Positions 1 through 11,562 of a stretch of DNA of 64,000 nt are shown here, piece by piece. Position 1 is the first letter of the stretch. Each line of letters begins with the position of its first letter. Below the pieces are notes generated by a model. It ran no database searches, was not told the origin of the DNA, and was given only the letters and a program-made list of their open reading frames with translations. Where the stretch lies: NCBI GenBank assembly GCA_018105865.1, contig JACLAT010000133.1:1-64000 (forward strand), read 5' to 3'. The translations under genes and the position numbers were made by a program. This DNA is from Metaphire vulgaris. Taxonomy: Eukaryota > Annelida > Clitellata > Crassiclitellata > Megascolecidae.

Positions 1-660
1 TTTTCAGGATGACTGATTTGGCGGGCGTGACAGAGTGAGATGGGATGACAGGCAGCGTGTGGGTCGAGGGCTGAGGGGTTAATAGTGATCTAAGGTAGAC
101 AGGTTTGATGACTGAAGTGAGCTATGTGTAAGTGTTATTATCTTATATTGGATACGTTCAGTTATTTTAAGCCAATGTAATGATTTTTAGTATGGTGAAA
201 TATGGGAGAATTTAGGTGACATAGTAACAGCACGAGCTAAAGCATTTTGTATTGATTGCAATTTGTTGATGGAGGCTTTGGGAAGGTTATAGTAGAGGGA
301 GTTATTAGTAATCTAATTTGGAGTGGACTATAGAGGTGGCGATTGTGGACGCGGTCTTAATATCAAGACAAGGACGTAGGCGACGAAGGTCACGAATATG
401 AATAAAGCAGGCTTTGAAAGTTGGGAGATTTGTGATTCAGAAGTTTAGAAAAGAGTCAAATTTGAATCCGAGATTTCTAGCAGTTGGAACAGGGATTATT
501 GTGGTGTCAGGAGCTAAAAACTAGTTTAGGATTGTCAATTTTTTTGAGTTGTTGGGGTAGTCCGATTAAAAGGAACTCTGTCTTAGATGGGTTGAGCGAG
601 GAGATTAGATGACATCCATGCAGAGATTGACGAGAATGCAGATTCAAGCTCAATAATAGA
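1..660 (-). mobile_element. Non-LTR retrotransposon fragment (CR1/L2-like RT C-terminal part)
   Basis: Read on the minus strand with several frame changes, the segment gives peptides typical of the end of a LINE reverse transcriptase: HSKLDY, then SLYYNLPKASINKLQSIQNA, then LARAVTMSPKFSHI. Before these comes a TEFLLIG-like stretch. Stops and frame shifts show it is dead. It runs off the left edge of the window, so the full length is unknown. The CR1/L2-like clade is inferred from motif style only. Confidence 0.7.
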
Positions 661-1239
661 AGCAGTAAGTAATCAGTTAATTAAGAAAATTAAAATGTCC
701 TGTAACACAGCGACACTACAACATCGTCACGAAACTCTAATTAAAAGTTCACTAAGCAAAACTATTGGAATTAACACTTCTTAAAGGCTATTAATTAAAA
801 CTAGTGCACACAAATTCTGCCGATCGACATCTTTTCCTCCTTCTCTATTTAATCGGCAATCATAACTCCTCGTCACGTGGTACAGATCCTCGGCATCGAT
901 TGGCTGTCCCAGTGAGGCCGCTCCCAAATCGTCTTCCGCTGATAGGCGACAGTTTATAGTTGACCTAGAAACGACCAATCGAACGCTATCAACTGCTTCT
1001 GTCGTCATCAAGAACACAACTGTTTAATCATTCTCGTTCGCTTCATAGCTGTTTAATCAATCTCATCCGAAAATCTCATCGAAAATCGAAGATGTTCATC
1101 ATACACTATTGCCACGAAACTGCTTTTTTCGAAAAAGGTCAACGCCAATTCAAAATTTCTCAAAATTTCTCAAAATTTCATAATTTTCCGTCCTCTAAGC
1201 ATTTTCAGTATTTTTAAGTGGGGTCCGGATAACGGGGAA
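661..1239. other. Unassigned AT-rich stretch
   Basis: No gene is supported here. A minus-strand open frame of 78 codons (781-1017) has no recognisable domain and no clear splice signals. A short direct repeat, CAAAATTTCT, occurs around 1149-1175. Confidence 0.4.
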
Positions 1240-1466
1240 AGTACCAAATTATTACTGTTTATTATTAATTATTATTTATTACTGTTACAACAACACTACT
1301 ATTTATTATTACTTTTTATTATCATTATTACTATTTATTACTATTCATTTGTTGGGCATTTGTTAACAACTGTCAGGATTGTAGCCGCTATATTGGGCCC
1401 CCATGCTTAGAAGTTGCCACCCCAACGCATCCCCCAGTTGCCAAGTCCTGGAGCCGCCACTGGCTG
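1240..1466. mobile_element. Remnants of two hAT-like MITE families
   Basis: About 1250-1385 matches the interior of the element at 21108-21470, sharing CATTTGTTGGGCATTTG and the following AACAACTGTCAGG. About 1386-1466 resembles one end of the element at 9847-10044 and finishes in GGAGCCGCCACTG. Both are truncated, and no target duplications could be matched. Confidence 0.5.
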
Positions 1467-1683
1467 CAAGTCACTTGAAGTCAGGCGACTCAGGCTATTC
1501 GATGCATGGAGTTATTATTAATAACTCCATGATTCGATGAAGACAATCACTGCCACCATGGCTATCGCCGCTGACGTATGAAAGCACAGCGAAACTTGTC
1601 ACATTACGCAGAACATTTTAATTTTCATTTCATATCGGACGTCCGATCCGGTTTGTGAAACTTTGTGGTTTCAGAGCCAACGC

Positions 1684-1815
<132 letters not shown>

Positions 1816-2486
1816 CGCCCGCTTTGCTGCCTGCCTACAGTGCCTAGTATGTCGCCTCTTGCTCGTAAATGCGAAAGCGAAATAGGTTCAATTATTCTAA
1901 TGGACATTGACTGTAGTCCCCAAGAGACGTCGAAGGGGAGAGTTCGTCGATGAGACGACAACTCGACGTCTGTTTACTTTTAAGTTTAACGCCAGTACGA
2001 GAGTAGGTAAGTTGTAAAAAAGCATTAAACGTCGATCGATGTCTTTAGGAGAATTTTCCCCGTCCTTTCGTTTCTACTGAACAGCTGTGCAGATTCTTAC
2101 TAGAAATGAAAGTTAAAATTGTCTCTGTAATATAATCTGTGTTTTGGGATGCGCATGTGCCTTTCAATAGTTAGGGTTTGACCTTAAATGAGTTTAGTTT
2201 ATAGCAAGTGATACATTTCAATTATTAGCATTGGTGTAAATTTCTAGGTAGGCTAGGGTAGCATCTAACCCGGAAGTTGTCTCATTAGTGATTTTCACAT
2301 AGACTTTCGATTTTCCAACTTCATTAGTTTATAAGCGGCGTGAGAGTCAGCGTTTTAGTAAATAGGTTAGGAAGTAAAATTTCGCGAATTTATATAGCGC
2401 TTTTAAAAGTAGTACTGCAATAGCTATTTATTCTTAGGTGCTTAGTCGAAATTTAGAATACCTGTAGCTTAAACTGAGAGAGGGGG

Positions 2487-2681
2487 CAGTGGCGTCGAGA
2501 GGGGGGTGCGGGGGGTGCGGACCGCACCGGGTGACACCATCTAGGAGGGTGACACCAAACAAGGATGACCTTTTTTTGCTTGTCACGGTATTTGAGAAGG
2601 AACAATAAGAATAACAATAAGTGTTTTTGTATGTGTTCACGCAGTTCTTTTAGGACGAGTTACCACATTAATCAGTACGCT

Positions 2682-2716
<35 letters not shown>

Positions 2717-2802
2717 GAAAGATTTAGAAGAGGTCCCAAGTCTAAATGGGTGACACCACGATTTTACCGCACTGGGTGACACCAACCTTAGCGACGCCAC
2801 TG
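2487..2802. mobile_element. hAT-like non-autonomous element
   Basis: The ends are CAGTGGCGTCGAGAG and TTAGCGACGCCACTG, imperfect inverted repeats. An exact 8-bp target duplication, AGAGGGGG, lies at 2479-2486 and 2803-2810. Inside are an (ATA)n run (about 2683-2714) and the recurring motif GATGACC-T7-GCTTGTCA at about 2564-2586. The element has inserted into a LINE whose 3' part continues at 2811. It has no coding capacity. Confidence 0.85.
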
Positions 2803-2810
2803 AGAGGGGG

Positions 2811-3126
2811 GATTTGATTGAGACATACAAAATACTAACAAACAAAGTGGAAATACCAAGAGAAAGGTTTTTTACAACAAAACAGTATGATTGAGCCAGA
2901 GGACACAGCATGAAACTGTTCAAGAAACGGGTTGGGAGACACAAACAGCACTTTTTTTGGTGCAAGAGTGGTGGACAGATGGAATGAACTGGATGAGAGA
3001 ATACCGGTAGTAACGGCTACAACTGTGAACGAGTTCAAAATGAACCTCAGTAGTTTAGGATATTAGATTGGACGGGAACAACAGTGGTTCTCACACAGGG
3101 CAGTCCCTACTGAACCACTTTAAACC

Positions 3127-3197
<71 letters not shown>
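2811..3197 (+). mobile_element. LINE 3' end with (TTA)n tail
   Basis: Translation in shifting frames gives DLIETYKILTNKVE, then RGHSMKLFKKRVGRHKQ, the usual C-terminal end of a CR1/L2-like reverse transcriptase. A (TTA)n tail follows from 3127. The same LINE end recurs at 48304-48655 and, diverged, inside both MULE copies. Stops and frameshifts make it a pseudogene. Confidence 0.75.
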
Positions 3198-3199
<2 letters not shown>

Positions 3200-3249
3200 A
3201 AGGTGATGGTCAGTCAGGCAGGGTCATTTTATTTACTTTCTATACAGCC

Positions 3250-3540
3250 CCCTTAAGGTTCACTTCTTGATGAACATCAAGTGGCTTATCATCTTTATGC
3301 TGGTGATACTCAAATTCTCATATCTTTTGTTCAATCTTCTTCAAACTCTTCCCTTGAGACTTTATTCACTGCCTTCACTGATATTCATTCATGGATGGAT
3401 TCAAATAAGCTTCTTTTAAATTCTTCAAAAACTGAGTTCTTGCCATTAGGTACTCCAGCTCAATTGACCAAATTTGAATCTCTGAAATCTGTAGTACTAG
3501 GAGATTCTACTGTTGTAGAAGAAGCTATGTCTACTAAATT
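3250..3540 (+). mobile_element. LINE reverse transcriptase fragment (YADD-type block)
   Basis: The frame at 3281 encodes HLYAGDTQILISF, a variant of the RT catalytic block Y-A-D-D with the third residue changed to Gly. It is followed by a spaced SSLETLFTAFTDIHSWM and by NKLLLNSSKTEFLPLG, standard CR1/L2-like RT sequence. The Gly in the catalytic motif and the truncation make it inactive. Confidence 0.75.
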
Positions 3541-3559
3541 TAATAGTGGCATGTATGTG

Positions 3560-4380
3560 GAGTGATTTGGCCTGAATCCAAATTGCGAATTAGAGAGCAT
3601 TTCAATTTCAAATTTGTTCATATATTTAAGTATTCTGTCAAACGTGGCCTTTTCAAAATTTTTGAGAATATTGGTAATATAGAGATTGGTCTATAATTTG
3701 ATAATTGGGATTTATCCCCTGTTTTATAGAGAGGTATTACCTTTGCAATTTTCAAGTCATCTGGGACTAATCCGGTTTCAAAAGATGAGTTAATTATTTC
3801 AGATAAAATATTTGATATACAGTATAATGAGCTGATTTAATGACAATTTTCTGGTTTAAGTCATCAAAACCTGTGGTGTTTTTACATTTAAGATTAATTA
3901 TTATATCACTTATTTCCTGAGGAGTAACCGGGTATATGGTAAAGGATTTATTATTTACATTATTTGTTAGTGTATCTTTAATGAGTATATCTGACTTGGG
4001 GTTATCTTTGATAATTTTGGAATTTAAATTATTACCAACATTAACAAAATATTCATTAAATTGATCCACTATAGAGAGTGTATTTTCATTTTCATCAGGT
4101 TTCATTAATGGAGTTTGAGGATATTCAATTTTATTTTTATTATTTAAAATTTCATTTATTAGTTTCTATGTTTTATTGTTGTTATTTGCAATTTCCTCAA
4201 TTTTATCTTCATAGTATAGTTTCTCTGCTTGTTTTCTTAAAATTTTAAATTTATTGTTGCGTGCATTAAATTTCTTTTTATTTTCAGGTGAAGGGTTTTT
4301 TATATATATTTTATAAATTTTGGATTTTTTAAACATGGATTTATACAATGCTGGAGTCATCCATGGTTTTTTATAATTTG
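3560..4380 (-). mobile_element. LINE fragment, N-terminal RT region
   Basis: Minus-strand frames include MTPALYKSMFKKSKIYK followed by a basic linker (4166-4360). Next come SIVDQFNEYFVNVGNN and NLKCKNTTGFDDLNQKI (3794-4105), then a broken stretch resembling the NYRPIS and QFGFR blocks. This is the pre-RT and early RT part of a CR1/L2-like LINE, with several frameshifts. It lies head to head with the fragment at 3250-3540. Confidence 0.7.
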
Positions 4381-5737
4381 AAGTTGATATATTTAGTTTT
4401 TAATGGAAAGGATTCATAATAAATATTCTGATAAGATTCAAGAAATACCGGTAGTTTATAGGCTTTTTTGAGAAGCAAGCGAATTGAAAATTTAACCAAG
4501 GCCTGTATTTGCTGGAATGGAAGTTGAATCGTAGTCATACCCAAGGCTTGCTGGAAAATGTTTCTTTTTGTGGGGATGCTTAGAAGGCGCAACATGACTA
4601 AAGAAACTGGAGAAGAAATTTTCAATGAGACTGCAAGAGCTATAGCCTAATAAGCAGCAGAATTGCATCTATTCACTGTTAAAGAACTAACCATCTTTGT
4701 AGTGATTGGTTTCTTGTCACTTAGTAAGGAACCAGTCACTTGACTGAAGAGGTTTCTCAAGTGCCCTTAACATTAAGATTGGCAACAGGAAAGCAGTAGC
4801 TTATTGAGTGCGTGCTGGACACTAACCAGGCCTTGTTTACCGCTACTGATTTCATTATTTTGCTTGTTCGTGTAATGATCTCTTAAGTTTCATGATAGCT
4901 GCAGTGCTATAATTCGCTTGCTTCTCAAAAAAGTGCCTAAACTTTGGAGTCAATTTTTATGTCAGTGCAAAATAAAAATTGTCAATAATCCAATGATTGA
5001 TTCAAATTCTCTCCTTGGAATTCAATGCAGTTAATACAATTTAATTTTTAGAATTAGTTTTTTACAGCTTTAATGGTATTGATATTTCTCATGATAGAAA
5101 TATTGGACAAGCTACATGATTTGTCTTGGAATGACGTTGAGATGTCAGGTTATCACCAGCTTCAGCCGCTCTTGTCTCTTATTGTTTGCATATTCCTGAT
5201 CATGAATACCTCAACTAAAGTTGTGGATGGATTATTTTTGGGTGGTGAGCATTTATAATTCTTTTGTAAATTGTTTGTGCCACTAGCATTTGATAAAATC
5301 AGAATTGAGATCTAAATTTAAAATGTGAAAATATTCATCACCAAAACACTTTACCAAAAAAGTTACTTACTGGTATTCAGCGATGTAAACAAAGAGTTGT
5401 AATGCAAAAAATTCTTGATTGACATTAATAAGGAAGAAAACATGAATCTTCCTTTATAAAGGGTTATAGGCATGTATGGTCACATTGGTCAGTCTCTCCC
5501 AAGTGATCTTGCTAACAGTACTCATAGAAGCCTAGACAGAGCTGCTCTATCTAGGCTTCTTTGCAGTACCTTAGAGGGTTGAGTGTTATTTCAGACCAAT
5601 GTTTGAATTGCCAGAAGGGATGGGGAAGTTTAACCACCCCATTAGATGAAATCTGATGGTTTAGATTTTTATCTGAAGGTAGTCTGTCCAACCCCAACTG
5701 CATTTCTGAAAAATTGAGTACTCTCTTGGGCACTCTG
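4381..5737. other. Unassigned AT-rich stretch
   Basis: No domain or convincing exon was seen. Short open frames (for example 5073-5258 plus and 5551-5733 minus) show no recognised motif. Confidence 0.4.
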
Positions 5738-5971
5738 AATTTAAATCTTTAATTTGCAATTTGAAGTTTGTTTGAGCAAAGTTGTTTTTAGCACCCATGA
5801 ATACTCACTTTTTGAATTAATTTTGTTGTTGTTTTTTAAGGTTGCAATAATTTTAATTTAAATCTTTAATTTGCAATTTGAAGTTTGTTTGAGCAAATTT
5901 GTTTTTAGCACCCATGAATACTCACTTTTTGAATTAATTTTGTTGTTGTTTTTTAAGGTTGCAATAATTTT
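5738..5971. repeat. 117-bp tandem duplication
   Basis: Two adjacent copies (5738-5854 and 5855-5971) begin AATTTAAATCTTTAATTTGC. They differ at about one base (GCAAAGTTG against GCAAATTTG). The near identity suggests a recent local duplication. Confidence 0.9.
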
Positions 5972-6379
5972 AAAGTCTCATTTTCATTACCATTGATCAT
6001 AATCTGTCAAAACTTACTGTCGTTAATCCATCAGTTTTTAAAATTCTGATTTTTATCATCTGTCAGTTGTATCTGTCGCATCCTTGTCCAGTTTGACTAC
6101 AGTCACTACAACATTGTATGCCACAGGCCCACAACCCTACAATTTTGGAAGCTGAAATTGAGCCTATTCATGAAATTTCTTCTGTCATTATTTTAATTAG
6201 AAAAGTGGCAATTCTATTAGAACTTTTTCATTCTGAAATATTTGAATTGAAATCTAGATTTGTTGATCTGGTTTATGTGTGTCTCATAGACTGAAGTGTT
6301 GGTTTGAAGCTCATAACATGAATTTTTTAATTACCAACTGCATGTTTGAGTCAAACACATATCTCCTTCATATACTCCC

Positions 6380-6441
6380 TCTGCCAATGGATCTAATTAT
6401 GCGCCACTGGATCTAATTATGCGCCAATGGATCTAATTATG
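6380..6441. repeat. Short tandem repeat of about 23 bp, three units
   Basis: The unit is GCCAATGGATCTAATTATGC, present about three times with one A-to-C change. The rest of 5972-7003 has no recognised feature. Confidence 0.85.
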
Positions 6442-7011
6442 CCAAGTTTTAAATTTAAACTCGACTCAAATTTCAGTGTTGACTACAGAATTTGGCAGAT
6501 TTTAAAAATGGCTTACCCTGGTAAGCTATAAGTGTCACTGTGATATGCATTGTCAGCCTTGAAAGACCCACACATGAGAATAGTTTCACCTATTAAGATT
6601 TGAGGTTGATCTAGATATTCAGCAATAATCCTTTGATAAAAATTGCAAAATTTTATTCATGAGCTTCAGCGTCAGTTCTTTTCATTTCTTTTTAGTAAAT
6701 ACAACTTTTGACCAGATTCTGAAAAGATAAATTTTCACTCTTTTTAAGTTACTAAAATAAGATAAGTAGACATACAAATTTTGTATGATGTGACTGTTTT
6801 AATGGTCATTGTTAATTGCAAATTTTGGGAATAGAAACATGTACAATATTTCATATGTGACCGAGAATATCAAAGATGTTTAAATTGTGGAAAATGACCG
6901 TTTTCTTTGGCTAATCTAAGTTAACATACCCGTTATTTCTTCAAAATTAGGGAAAGTCTGTCATCCTTTAATTTAAATGAATCTGGAGCTAAATTTTATG
7001 TAGGGTACGCG

Positions 7012-7215
7012 GACTATTGACCACTGGACGATTGACCACCGGACGATTGACCATAGGACGATTGACCACTGGACGTTTGACCACAGCGGACTTTTGACCA
7101 CTGGACGTTTGACCACAGCGGACTTTTGACCACTGGACGATTGACCACAGCGGACTTTTGACCACTGGACGATTGACCACAGCGGACTTTTTGACCACTG
7201 GACGATTGACCACAG
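7012..7215. repeat. Subterminal tandem repeats of MULE copy 1
   Basis: About a dozen units of 15-19 bp alternate between GGACGATTGACCACT and a GGACTTTTGACCACA-type unit containing GCGG. Units of this kind near the ends of MULE-type transposons often bind transposase; that role is inferred here. The same arrays lie at 38361-38562 and 42785-42998 in copy 2. Confidence 0.85.
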
Positions 7216-7289
7216 CCATGAGTGTCAGGCTTAGCACGCCGTCTACTGCATGCGTGCATGCATGCATGCAAAAAGGAAACCAAATTTTG

Positions 7290-7925
7290 GAATGATGAAA
7301 AATGATGAAATGGACAATGGAAATGATGAAAAGGACAATCGTAAAACTATATAAGTTATTAGTATGGCTTCATCTAGAATACTGTGTTCAGGAATGGAAT
7401 ACGTTCTTGAAAAAAGATGTAGAGCTATATATACCGAGAATAGTGAGTCGAGAAAACAATATAAACGTAAAATTATATAATGGTAAGTCGTTAGTAGGGC
7501 CTCATCTATAGGGCCTCATATAGATTCTAGGATACTGTGTTTCAGTCATGAATCCATTCTTGAAAAAAAGATATAGAGCTTTTGGAAATAATCATAAAAA
7601 CATACAAAATAATGAGTGGGAAAGTAGATGTGCCATACGATCGATTCTTTATATTGGGACACTATAGCAGCACAAGAGGCCACAAGTGCAAATTATTTAA
7701 GCAGCGGGTTGGTCCAAGAAAGAAAAATGTCTATAGTGCAACGGTTGCGGTTAAATGGAACAGTTTGGATGAGGTGGGAGTGAAATTGAAACAGTAAACG
7801 GATTCAAAGGCTAACTCGGAAAACTTGGTTGTTGAATGCAGATGGTTACATCAGTGGTTTTCACACAGGATTGCTTAGCCTCATAAACCACTTAAAAGAA
7901 CATTATTATTGGTATAAGGGCATGC
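7290..7925 (+). mobile_element. LINE C-terminal remnant carried inside the MULE
   Basis: Frames give WLHLEYCVQEWNT (about 7302-7420) and EIIIKTYKIMSGKVDV, then STRGHKCKLFKQRVGPRKK (7582-7797). These match the end of CR1/L2-like RTs. The fragment finishes near AACCACTTAAAAGAACATTATTATT. A reversed copy sits in MULE copy 2, so it became part of the transposon before duplication. Confidence 0.75.
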
Positions 7926-9230
7926 TACGACATTTCAAATTCGAAATGACAAGCCGTCGTCTTAGCGAGCCGTTTTTGTGGGGAGGGGGCACTTTGCCAA
8001 AGTAAACCGAAGGCAAACTGATTTAGCGAAGCGTCGTTATCTACGAATGCCAGCCGGCTGTAACGACAAATTCAAGTTTATAAGGCACAGTGGTAGGCCT
8101 ATCTGGAGTTCGTTATAAAGAGAGTCGGCCGTCATAAAGACACGCCATTAGTTCATACGGAGTTACTTTGATACGAACCGAGATGGAAATGAAAATAGAA
8201 AACGGTGTATCTAAACGCGGGAAAAAAACCGCACTTTTCAAAGGTTTCGAATATTGGAAGCATCGCGAATATAAAGATGGGAATGTGGTCTGGCGCTGTT
8301 GCAAACGTAGATCTGCAAAATGTAACGCATTAATTGTTACGAAAGGAGAAGTCGTTGTCAAACATCAGGAACCGAATCACTGCCACGAAGGAAATTTGTC
8401 GCAATCATTAGCGCGTCGGGCAGTTGGTGAGATGAAGTCTCGACTGATGGATAATCTTGCAACGCCATCGACATCGCAAACTGCTGTCATGAACTCTTTG
8501 CCTGACAATGTCCTTATGGCTCTGCCGAAGCGTGCAAGTGTGTCTCGTGTTCTGCGTCGCTTTAGGCAAAAGCACGCAGGACCGGACGGCGAGGTAATGC
8601 CGCCTATTCCTTTGGATACAACATTCGAAATTCCGGAGCGCTTCCGAAATTTCGTCATGTTTGATTCAGGTCCGGGCGATAGCCGGATCCTACTCTTTGG
8701 GTGCAAGGAACTGCTTGACGGATTAGCAAGAGCTGCAATGTGGCTTGCTGACGGGACTTTCAAAGTGGTTCCTGCACTATTTTTTCCAATTGTACAGCAT
8801 TCATTTTCAGTTAGCAGAAGGAATTAATCCAGCTGGTATTTACTGTTTATTACCTGATAAAACGCGTCACACCTACGATCGGCTACTAGAAGCATTGGTA
8901 GGCTTGATACCAACGGCTCACCCTACGCAAATACTTACCGACTTTGAAAGCGCCGCTATGCAGGCCTTCAAGCATCGCTTTGCAGGAGCAACGATAACTG
9001 GGTGCTACTTCCACCTTTCGCAGAGTATCCTGCGCAAAGTCAATGAAGTTGGACTGAAAGCTTTGTACGAAACGGATAACAATGTGCGGGAGTTCGTCAG
9101 GAGCGTTGCAGCTCTCGCTCATGTTCCCGTTTCGGACGTACCTGACGCTTTCGACCAACTTACTGAGACAGCTCCGAACGTCCCACATCTCGACGAAGTA
9201 AGAACTTATTTCGAACACCCATAACTTCAT

Positions 9231-9691
9231 GGGCTGCCCATTAATTACGTCAACGAATAAGGGGGTTGCAAAACTTTGACAGTTGTTGACAAGAAGGGGG
9301 GCAAAAATTGCCCCAAAATTGTTAACATATTCACGAACAGTCCCCAGTGTTTATTCTAGGCCTTCTCAGGGGGATTTTCCCTCCCCCAAGTGTAAAAATT
9401 CCCCCCAAAAATGTTTCATATGTTGCATAGGGGTGGCGGAAATTTTGCCCCAAAAGCGTGACCACGGGGGGCTTCTTTTTATGAAGAGGGAAAACTGTAA
9501 GGATTACAAAAAATTGTTGCTGGCGAAGGTATGTGGAAAGGGTAGGCTGACCTTTTTTGCTAGTCCGCCATTTTTAAAAGGAAGAGAACTTTTTTGCTCT
9601 TAAAGATTTCTGGAGAGTCAATCCTTGTACCCCCTGCATTTCAAAATCCCCCCCATGTCAAGGGTGGCTAGAATAAACCATGGACAGCCCC
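9231..9691. mobile_element. PIF/Harbinger-like MITE with a nested second MITE
   Basis: The ends are GGGCTGCCCATTAATTACG and ATGGACAGCCCC, the same termini as the elements at 47301 and 53047. Nested at about 9353-9679 is another element with ends GTTTATTCTAGGCC and GGCTAGAATAAAC. Both lie within the transposase intron (9198-10081). A clean 3-bp duplication is visible only on the right (TAA). Confidence 0.65.
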
Positions 9692-9846
9692 TAAATAACG
9701 ACATTGTCCACTCATGTAAAGGTTATAGGGAAATACAAGAGTAGGTTCCATTTAAAAAATCAGGGCGCTTAGCGATTTCTAACTGCTATGGTCATTCGTC
9801 CGCTACTCACTAGTCATAACACTATTAGTAGTATTGTAACAATTGA

Positions 9847-10044
9847 CAGTGGCGGCTCTAGGATTTGGCAAGTGGGGGGGCCGTTGGGGGGGGCAACTTC
9901 TAATCATGGGGGGGCCAAACATTTGTTGTTTAATGTATGTAGCATTAAGCATAGGGTCCCAACTGGGGGGGGCCACTGGGTGGGCCAGGTAGTCAATAGG
10001 GGGGCACGGGCCCCCCCTGGCCCCCCCCGGTGGAGCCGCCTCTG
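9847..10044. mobile_element. hAT-like MITE in the transposase intron
   Basis: The ends are CAGTGGCGGCTCTAGG and GGAGCCGCCTCTG, with an exact 8-bp duplication ACAATTGA at 9839-9846 and 10045-10052. Long G and C runs lie inside. The orthologous insertion is at 39981-40171 in MULE copy 2. Confidence 0.88.
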
Positions 10045-10963
10045 ACAATTGATGCAGACGTTGATCTATTCCTTTTTGTAGGTAATAACATACTTCGAAC
10101 GCACGTACATTCGCGGTCGTCGTCAGAGAGGTCGTGGACACAAGTTTGGGACACCGTTGTTCCCAATACAATTGTGGAATCAAACGAACTCTGCCACGGA
10201 AGGAATTGCACGCACAAATAATATTTGTGAAGGTTGGCACAATTCTTTGCAATCGCTGTTTCAATGCAGCCATCCAACCCTTTGGCGTTTCATAGACGGT
10301 CTAAACGGTGACATGATTAAACAAAAGGCCTCGTTCTTGCAAGGAATAACTGGGATAAACCAACCTTCGGAGAAGAGATGCGAATGCTGAAAGAACGTGT
10401 CCAAAGAGCTGTTGCCACTTACGAACAAACAGACTTATTCACTTATCTCCGTGCTATTGCACATCTCTCACACAGTTAATGTTTCTGCGTCTGTTTACAC
10501 GACCTTTACTTTGTTTTATAAGATATTTGTGTCTTGGTTAATGTGTTTTTAGATTACTTTATAAAGTGTGTTTTAACATGTGCGTTATACTTATGGTACT
10601 TTTCATTGATTACTTAAAGTGTTTTACGCTTGCTTAGCGCTGCCTTACTTTATATTTGGCGTATATGCTGCCTGACTTTGCGTTGTCTTCTTTAACGTGT
10701 TCATTAATGAGTGTTACGATAACTTTATAGCGTGTTTTTCGTTTTTTGAATTAACTTTTTTGCCTATTATGCTTTTCATTAATTGCTTAATTGTGTTTTC
10801 CGTTTCATTTTCGTTCTGCAGTTTTTTACTTATCGATTGCTGCTTATTATTTGCTTAGTAATATCATTTCACTGACTGTCGTATTCATTGAAGGTCGTAA
10901 CAATTGGTTTATTAAAATATGCATTGATCTAGTAAATGTGTTTTTGGCTTACTTAACGTTTGT

Positions 10964-11150
10964 GAACCCTCTTTTATGGAACGCGCTCCCGGACCCAGTG
11001 ACTGCGGTCACCTACTTCGAGTCGTTCATTATCCAACTTAAGGCGCACGGTCACGCACCTCTTTAAAAAAACCATACGATTGCTCTATGCAAAGCGCTCT
11101 TGACTTTGGCTCCAGCTATGTTACCGCGCTATATAAATCGTCGTATAGAT
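10964..11150 (+). mobile_element. LINE 3' end inside MULE copy 1
   Basis: The frame encodes LLWNALPDPVTAVTYFESF, then IIQLKAHGHAPL and a stop, which matches the closing residues of a CR1/L2-like RT. It is followed by TTACCGCGCTATATAAATCG. The related fragment at 35046-35250 has PRLWNALPDALVGITSPETF and an (AAT)n tail. Confidence 0.7.
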
Positions 11151-11218
11151 TAGAATGGCTATAGGATAGAATGGAACATAATATAATATCATCGACGGAC
11201 GGACGTTTGACCACGGGA

Positions 11219-11562
11219 CAATGGATGGTGTACAATAGGAAAAAAAGATCGCTTTCGAGGCAAGATCTGACGGTCAAGAGACGCCCTACACTCCTACAGA
11301 GTCAACTTGTGCCTGGAGAGAATTCCACATCCTGGGTCCAACTATACAGGAAGCAGGTTTGCCATGAATACAGCATGCAAAGTGTCTGAGCATAGGAATG
11401 CATAGCCAAATGTTGGTGATCTTCAGAGTGAGTAAAGAATGTACACAAGAATGACTAAGACAAGAAAATAAGTCTTACTGGTAAATTGGATCCTTTGTTA
11501 TATGGACAGTCAGTGATATGATACTTTGCAATAAGAGAAGGTAACAGTGGATAGTGAAATCA
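11219..11562 (+). repeat. Left arm of a 344-bp inverted repeat
   Basis: By eye, this arm is base-for-base the reverse complement of 13418-13761, with no mismatch found. It begins CAATGGATGGTGTACAATAG and ends GTGGATAGTGAAATCA. The outer edge coincides with the break in MULE copy 1, with about 4 bases (CAAT) shared at the junction. An open frame across the arm (11171-11389) has no recognised domain. Confidence 0.9.

Larger units (their letters stand above)
8183..10390 (+). pseudogene. FLYWCH/MULE transposase, copy 1, frameshifted
   Basis: Starts at ATG 8183. Residues 15-68 form a FLYWCH zinc finger: WRCCKRR with Cys39 and Cys47, and HCH giving His66 and His68. A MULE transposase core follows, with MWLADGTFKV, ILTDFESAA and GCYFHLSQS (CxxH). 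Exon 1 ends at 9197 (GAA|GTAAGA) and exon 2 starts at 10082 (TTTTTGTAG|GTAATA), giving continuous DE|VITYFE. Exon 2 holds FPIQLWNQTNSATEG and RTNNICEGWHNSLQ, the MULE C-terminal block. Against copy 2 there is an extra T near 8781-8786 that breaks the core, and a change near 10379 that ends the protein early. It would catalyse cut-and-paste transposition if intact. As it stands it is broken. Confidence 0.85.
7004..11222 (+). mobile_element. MULE DNA transposon, copy 1 (right end truncated)
   Basis: The left terminus, GGTACGCGGACTATTGACC, is the same as the right terminus of copy 2. The body contains subterminal tandem repeats, a LINE remnant, a FLYWCH/MULE transposase gene with an intron holding two MITEs, and a LINE 3' end. 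Homology with copy 2 stops at GGGACAAT near 11,222, where the sequence passes into the left arm of a large inverted repeat. The right terminal repeat and target duplication are therefore missing. Copies 1 and 2 carry the same nested insertions, so they descend from one already interrupted element. Confidence 0.88.

Noticed and set aside
7012..7215. CRISPR-like array of short regular repeats
   Set aside because: The units are contiguous with no unique spacers, lie at the end of a MULE in an animal genome and recur at both ends of copy 2. They are subterminal transposon repeats.
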